A stretch of 9,427 nt of DNA from Acidaminococcaceae bacterium (GTDB lineage: Bacteria > Bacillota > Negativicutes > Acidaminococcales > Acidaminococcaceae): contig DOSQ01000004.1 of the NCBI GenBank assembly GCA_003512125.1, forward strand, positions 1-9,427, given 5' to 3'. A program made the position numbers and the translations under genes. The notes beneath the pieces are model-generated. The model worked only from the letters and a program-made list of their open reading frames with translations, ran no database searches and was not told where the DNA came from. How positions within the stretch are numbered: the first letter of the stretch is position 1; each line of letters begins with the position of its first letter. Positions 5,750-9,427 of the stretch are shown in pieces.

Positions 5750-7414
5750 TTATTTCGAATACACCGGGACGTCCGGCAGCATCCCTTTAGCCGAACGGCT
5801 GCGGTTACGGAATTTGTTTTTGTCCTGCTGCAGCTTGATGATATCCACTTCAAACAGACGGTTCCAGGGAAATACCACATCAAATTTAGTTCCTGCCGTT
5901 ATATCATAATTGACCGCCAGCCTGCTGATAATATCCTGTGCCTGCTTTCTGATTTTTGGCATCATTTCATTTAACGTATATTTAAATGATACCTTCTTAT
6001 CTTTTTCCAGCTCATCCGTAATGATCCGCCTGGCATTGGACTGATAGTACCAGTCATCTAAAATGCGTTCCCGCATCAGCATAAGCTGTTTTTCTTTATC
6101 AATCCGGGGTGCCAGCATCCCCTGGGCAATAGCAAACCCAATCGTATTGTCCGCAGTATTCCATCCGTTATACGCCGACAGTTTCTCAGTAAAGCCCCGC
6201 AAGGACATTTCGTTCATGAAGCCGTTATCACCGCCGTTGGAAAAGGCCACGTCAGCCAGCGAAATGTTTACGCCCCGGTCCAGCATCTTTCCCAGGTTCA
6301 CAATATAGCGTTTGTTCGCCGGGGAAGCATAATATTGATTGGACAGGTTAGTGGAATCGTACATCGTTCCGTCCGCCGGCGTATTGATGGCCAGGACGAC
6401 ATCAGCGGTTTCGGGACTGTTCACAACCTTCCCGCCGGCCGCAATGATCTGTTCCGGCACAGATTTGCCCAACGGCAGATCGGAATATTGGGGAATAGTC
6501 TTAGGCCCGACGCCTTCCACATACATCGGGTACACCTTCGGTGACTGGCCGGACAGCGCATTGGCCGCCCGCGTCAGCAGTAACAGGCCCAGCTGATCCA
6601 CACCGGGCAGGATCTGGAATGATTCGTCGGAAAGGTATGCATTATTTAAGGAAATTTTGCGTGCTTCCATGTGAGTATGGGATAAGGGCGCATTATCGTC
6701 TTTGCCGATGGCGAAGTAATCAAAACGCCCTACACGCGTCAGCCTGGCCAGCTGATGGTTTATTTCCATGTTTTTATTACGGCGGTCCAGCCAGTCTTTG
6801 AGATGGGCTTTTGCCAGGTTGCGTTCAAAAGCCCCCACTTCAAAATCTTCCAGCAAGGTTTCCGCATGCAGGTCTGATTTGTCAGAAAGCTGGGAGTAAC
6901 GGTAAATTGCAGGACCCACGTTGGAATAATATTCGGGTTCCACATTACCGTAGCTTTCCCGGGGTGTACGCATCAGGGTGCTGAACCCATAAAAACGGGT
7001 ATCCTTGTCCATGTGCAATTTTTCTAACCGTCTGACCCGCGCCTCCAATTCTGCCAAAGACAAGGAATGGGTCCGGGAAGCCACCAGGCCTCCATAAATA
7101 AGGGCATCGGTAGAAATTACGGCCGCGTCCACCTTTTCCGCCCGGTTTTCCAGCCATTTCCAGAGCTTTTCCGTATCGGCCGGCTTCGTCCGGTTTGCCA
7201 GTAAATTCTCCGGCGGCGTATAAACTTTATACCCCGCCGCTTCCATTACCCTCACCGGATACCCATAGCAGACCGGACGGTTATCCAGCGGAATAAATAG
7301 GAAAGCAGCCTTTTCTTTCGCCTGTGCAGCCGGGCCGGAAAGCATACACAATATGAAACTGAATGTTGTAATCAAAACTTGAAGAAGACGTACACCGTTC
7401 ATAATGACTTTCAT
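5750..7414 (-). CDS. Exported DUF4127 family protein
   Basis: This 554-residue protein has a signal peptide: basic MKVIMNGVR, a hydrophobic core (9-26) and a likely cleavage site after AQA (residue 32), so it is secreted or held outside the membrane. The mature part shows DUF4127 landmarks: FIPLDNRPVCYGYPV (40-54), a PPENLL segment (67-72), STDALIYGGLVASR (101-114), GKDDNAP (237-243), DVAFSNGGDNGFM (388-400) and YNGWNTADNTIG (415-426). The conserved Asp, Asn, Arg and His residues look enzyme-like, but no reaction is established for the family. I chose the ATG at 7414 because GGAG (7422-7419) lies just before it and the signal peptide begins there. An in-frame ATG at 7510 would add 32 residues across the promoter zone and is unlikely. 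Possible -10 boxes TATAAT are seen at 7471-7466 and 7463-7458 without a good -35. It heads a unit with the small membrane gene. Confidence 0.9.
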   Translation of the reverse strand: MKVIMNGVRLLQVLITTFSFILCMLSGPAAQAKEKAAFLFIPLDNRPVCYGYPVRVMEAAGYKVYTPPENLLANRTKPADTEKLWKWLENRAEKVDAAVISTDALIYGGLVASRTHSLSLAELEARVRRLEKLHMDKDTRFYGFSTLMRTPRESYGNVEPEYYSNVGPAIYRYSQLSDKSDLHAETLLEDFEVGAFERNLAKAHLKDWLDRRNKNMEINHQLARLTRVGRFDYFAIGKDDNAPLSHTHMEARKISLNNAYLSDESFQILPGVDQLGLLLLTRAANALSGQSPKVYPMYVEGVGPKTIPQYSDLPLGKSVPEQIIAAGGKVVNSPETADVVLAINTPADGTMYDSTNLSNQYYASPANKRYIVNLGKMLDRGVNISLADVAFSNGGDNGFMNEMSLRGFTEKLSAYNGWNTADNTIGFAIAQGMLAPRIDKEKQLMLMRERILDDWYYQSNARRIITDELEKDKKVSFKYTLNEMMPKIRKQAQDIISRLAVNYDITAGTKFDVVFPWNRLFEVDIIKLQQDKNKFRNRSRSAKGMLPDVPVYSK

Positions 7415-7484
7415 TTTTCTCCGTAAAAATGACGCATAATACGCCATAATAATTATGATTATATTATTATACCCCAAGCACGCT

Positions 7485-7531
7485 AAAAAAAAAAGCAGAA
7501 ATCTTGACACGGGAATTTAAAGTGCTATAAT
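7485..7531 (+). promoter_or_regulatory. Strong promoter of thrS, with an A-tract upstream
   Basis: Perfect consensus boxes TTGACA (7504-7509) and TATAAT (7526-7531) are separated by 16 bases, giving a start near 7538. Ten A residues (7485-7494) lie just upstream of the -35 box, where an UP element would sit. Constitutive strong initiation fits a gene controlled afterwards by a T-box. Confidence 0.9.
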
Positions 7532-7537
7532 TTACGC

Positions 7538-7790
7538 ATAAACAAAAAAGTAAAAGTAATGCGAAGGACAATGTTTTGCATACTGCTTTACAGAAAATGC
7601 CGCAGTTGCTGAGAGCGGCAGTGCAAGCGTAAAACGGAACCACCTTCAAACTGCCTTGTGAAAAGTTCTTTTCTGATTAGCAAGTGCCGCATAAACTGCG
7701 TTATCGGTTATTGAGTGGGCTGCGTATGCAGTCAATGAGGGTGGAACCGCGATTAACCTCGTCCCTGTGTGTTGGGAACGGGGATTTTTT
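7538..7790 (+). promoter_or_regulatory. Threonine-specific T-box riboswitch of thrS
   Basis: The leader carries the hallmark T-box sequence AGGGTGGAACCGCG (7738-7751). Stem I is closed by GAAGG (7563-7567) with CCTTC (7643-7647), and above it GTTTT (7573-7577) pairs with AAAAC (7631-7635). The 3' strand of the specifier loop reads GGAACCA (7636-7642), so the threonine codon ACC (7639-7641), followed by a purine, is the natural specifier. A distal hairpin is TGCCGC/GCGGCA (7598-7603, 7615-7620). Stem III is ATTGA/TCAAT with CTGC/GCAG (7710-7736). The antiterminator and terminator follow. Uncharged tRNA-Thr pairs with the specifier and, through its NCCA end, with TGGA, stabilising antitermination. 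The folds were made by eye; the class is certain. Confidence 0.95.
7757..7790 (+). terminator. T-box regulated intrinsic terminator of thrS
   Basis: CCTCGTCCC (7757-7765) pairs with GGGAACGGGG (7774-7783), nine pairs with one bulged A, followed by six T residues (7785-7790). The 5' arm also belongs to the competing antiterminator formed with the T-box sequence. Confidence 0.9.
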
Positions 7791-7795
7791 ATTTT

Positions 7796-7911
7796 CCGGG
7801 ACAGCCGCAGCGATCCGATTAAGGATACGCTGACCCAATGAGTTTAGGCGGTGCCCGCGCATATGGGCCAGCAATGTTCCCCTGAACGGAACCCGAAAGG
7901 CAGTATCCCGG
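7796..7911 (+). other. Unassigned structured RNA element in the thrS leader
   Basis: Between the T-box terminator and the thrS ribosome binding site lie about 120 bases that fold into a closed multi-hairpin unit. CCGGGA (7796-7801) pairs perfectly with TCCCGG (7906-7911), and GCC (7804-7806) with GGC (7899-7901). Inside are three hairpins. The first is AGCG+ATCC with GGAT+CGCT (7809-7831, one bulged A, loop GATTAA). The second is GCCC/GGGC (7853-7868). The third is GTTCC/GGAAC (7876-7892). I do not recognise it as any known riboswitch class or as a second T-box. It may be a regulatory leader, a protein-binding site, or simply a structured spacer. Confidence 0.45.
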
Positions 7912-7973
7912 TTTTGTTTGAAATCCTGCGTTTTCAGCGAAGCAATCGTTTTTTATTTAGGAGGAAAAGAAAA

Positions 7974-9427
7974 ATGCCAGATGTAAAAGTAACGTTAAAA
8001 GACGGGTCCGTCAAAGAATTTGCCGCCGGCACAAGCTATCTGGAAATCGCCAAGAGCCTGAACCAGAAATTAGGCAAACAGGCTTTGTTAGCCGTTGTGG
8101 ACGGCGTGAACAAAGACCTCAGCGATACCATCGAAAAAGATGCTACCGTAGAATTTGTTACGCCGGATACCAAGGAAGGCCTCCATGCCATCCGCCATAC
8201 TGCCTCCCATGTAATGGCCCAGGCCATCCAGCACCTGTTCCCTGGTGTAAAATTCGCCATCGGTCCTGCCATCGACACCGGCTTCTATTATGACATCGAC
8301 AGCGAGCACGTATTCACGCCTGAAGACCTGGCCGCCATCGAAAAAGAAATGGCAAAAATTGTGAAACAGAACCTTCCGCTGGTACGCAGTGAAGTACCCC
8401 GCAAGGAAGCGCTGGCCCGTTTTGCCGCAGAAAACGAAATTTATAAAGTGGAACTGATCAACGACCTGCCGGAAGATGCAGTCATCAGCCTGTATACCCA
8501 GGGCGACTTCACCGATTTGTGTGCCGGCCCCCACTGCCCTTCCACCGGACGTGTCAAAGCCTTTAAGCTCATGAGCCTGGCCGGTGCTTACTGGCGCGGC
8601 AATGAAAAGAACAAAATGCTGCAGCGTATCTACGGCACCGCCTTCCCCAGCAAGGAAGAACTGGACGAATACCTGCACATGCTGGAAGAAGCAGAAAAGC
8701 GCGACCACCGCAAACTGGGCAAAGAGCTGGACATCTTCAGCATGCATGACGAAGGACCCGGCTTCCCCTTCTTCCATCCCAACGGCATGCGGATCCGCAA
8801 TGCCATTCTGGAATACTGGCACCAGGTACACCGTAAATACCATTACGAACAGGTTATGACCCCCATGATCATGAACCGGGATCTTTGGATCCGCTCCGGC
8901 CACTGGGATCACTACCGCGAAAACATGTACTTCACCAAAATCGACGACATGGATTACGCCATCAAACCCATGAACTGCCCCGGCGGCATGCTGGTTTATA
9001 ATTCCCATCCTCATTCCTACAAAGAACTGCCGCTGCGTTATGCGGAACTGGGTCTGGTACACCGCCATGAACTGTCCGGCGCACTCCACGGGTTATTCCG
9101 CGTCCGCTGCTTCACCCAGGATGATGCCCATATCTTCATGACCCCGGAACAGATCCAGCCGGAAATCACCAATGTAATTAAACTGTTTAACGAAGTATAC
9201 TCCACCTTCGGGCTGAAATACCACGCAGAATTGTCTACCCGTCCAGAGAACTCCATGGGCGACGATGCCTCCTGGGAACTGGCAACCGAAGGCCTGCGCA
9301 AGGCATTGGAAGCCAATCATCTGGATTATATCGTCAACGAAGGCGACGGCGCATTTTACGGCCCGAAAATTGACTTCCATCTGCAGGATTCCATCGGCCG
9401 GACCTGGCAGTGCGGCACCATCCAGCT
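7974..9427 (+). CDS. thrS: Threonine-tRNA ligase, C-terminus cut by window edge
   Basis: This enzyme charges tRNA-Thr with threonine in the cytoplasm. The window holds 484 of about 640 residues. The N-terminal TGS domain spans about 1-62. The editing domain (about 65-225) has the HTASH motif (His75, His79) and the second editing motif with Cys183 and His187 in DLCAGPHC. The class II catalytic core follows, with zinc ligands Cys335 (MNCPG) and His386 (QDDAHIF), and motif 2 in the HRHELSGALHGLFRVRCFT region. The third zinc ligand, motif 3 and the anticodon-binding domain lie beyond the edge. All visible key residues are intact. The start ATG at 7974 has AGGAGG (7959-7964) nine bases upstream. 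It is transcribed away from the DUF4127 gene under a consensus promoter and a threonine T-box. Confidence 0.98.
   Translation, partial: MPDVKVTLKDGSVKEFAAGTSYLEIAKSLNQKLGKQALLAVVDGVNKDLSDTIEKDATVEFVTPDTKEGLHAIRHTASHVMAQAIQHLFPGVKFAIGPAIDTGFYYDIDSEHVFTPEDLAAIEKEMAKIVKQNLPLVRSEVPRKEALARFAAENEIYKVELINDLPEDAVISLYTQGDFTDLCAGPHCPSTGRVKAFKLMSLAGAYWRGNEKNKMLQRIYGTAFPSKEELDEYLHMLEEAEKRDHRKLGKELDIFSMHDEGPGFPFFHPNGMRIRNAILEYWHQVHRKYHYEQVMTPMIMNRDLWIRSGHWDHYRENMYFTKIDDMDYAIKPMNCPGGMLVYNSHPHSYKELPLRYAELGLVHRHELSGALHGLFRVRCFTQDDAHIFMTPEQIQPEITNVIKLFNEVYSTFGLKYHAELSTRPENSMGDDASWELATEGLRKALEANHLDYIVNEGDGAFYGPKIDFHLQDSIGRTWQCGTIQ

Noticed and set aside
7415..7510. An N-terminal extension of the DUF4127 protein to ATG 7510
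   Set aside because: The 32 extra residues would cover the thrS -35 box and A-tract, and the start has no ribosome binding site; the ATG at 7414 has one and begins a normal signal peptide.
7838..7885. A 15-codon open frame in the thrS leader
   Set aside because: There is no ribosome binding site before it, and it lies inside the paired region 7796-7911; there is no run of threonine codons that would suggest a leader peptide.
8088..9089. A 333-codon open frame on the minus strand inside thrS
   Set aside because: It is fully antisense to a clearly conserved thrS, its translation has low-complexity runs of F, V, H and Q typical of reverse-frame readings, and it has no ribosome binding site.

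Overview
The window reads as ordinary chromosomal DNA from a low-to-mid GC bacterium of the Firmicutes (Bacillota) type. The evidence is a threonyl T-box leader in front of thrS, an attenuated leader in front of infC-rpmI-rplT, and a TrmH/SpoU-family rRNA methyltransferase next to rplT. The codon use (near 50% GC) and protein flavour suggest the Negativicutes, perhaps an Acidaminococcaceae-like gut anaerobe. That placement is inference only. No insertion sequence, CRISPR array, phage gene, tRNA or rRNA was seen.

Layout. All genes except the last are on the minus strand; read in their own direction the order is as follows. A divergent control region (about 7415-7973) separates thrS (plus strand, cut by the right edge) from a two-gene unit: a secreted or membrane-anchored DUF4127 protein (7414-5750) and a 67-residue membrane hairpin protein (5731-5528). 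Next come a pair of short chromate-transporter (CHR) half proteins (5446-4850, 4834-4259). A strong promoter and an attenuated leader (4225-4010) then precede infC, rpmI and rplT (3996-2883), closed by a strong terminator. A new promoter directly behind that terminator drives a TrmH/RlmP-type methyltransferase (2709-1900), followed closely by a LysR regulator (1885-980). An AT-rich promoter region with a good palindrome leads to a MatC-type dicarboxylate transporter (711-1), which runs off the left edge.

How the parts fit. The core theme is translation: threonyl-tRNA synthetase under tRNA-sensing control, IF3 with the rare AUU start codon, ribosomal proteins L35 and L20 behind a leader terminator, and a likely 23S rRNA 2'-O-methyltransferase. 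The accessory genes are a paired anion exporter of the CHR family, an uncharacterised exported DUF4127 protein with a small membrane partner, and a LysR-regulated organic acid transporter.

Most worth a second look: (1) a compact structured RNA element (7796-7911), three hairpins closed by a perfect 6-bp helix, lying between the thrS T-box terminator and the thrS ribosome binding site, which I cannot match to a known class; (2) the near-perfect 23-bp palindrome abutting the -35 box of the transporter promoter; (3) a long inverted repeat in the transporter mRNA leader, ending just upstream of the ribosome binding site; and (4) the DUF4127 plus membrane-hairpin gene pair.
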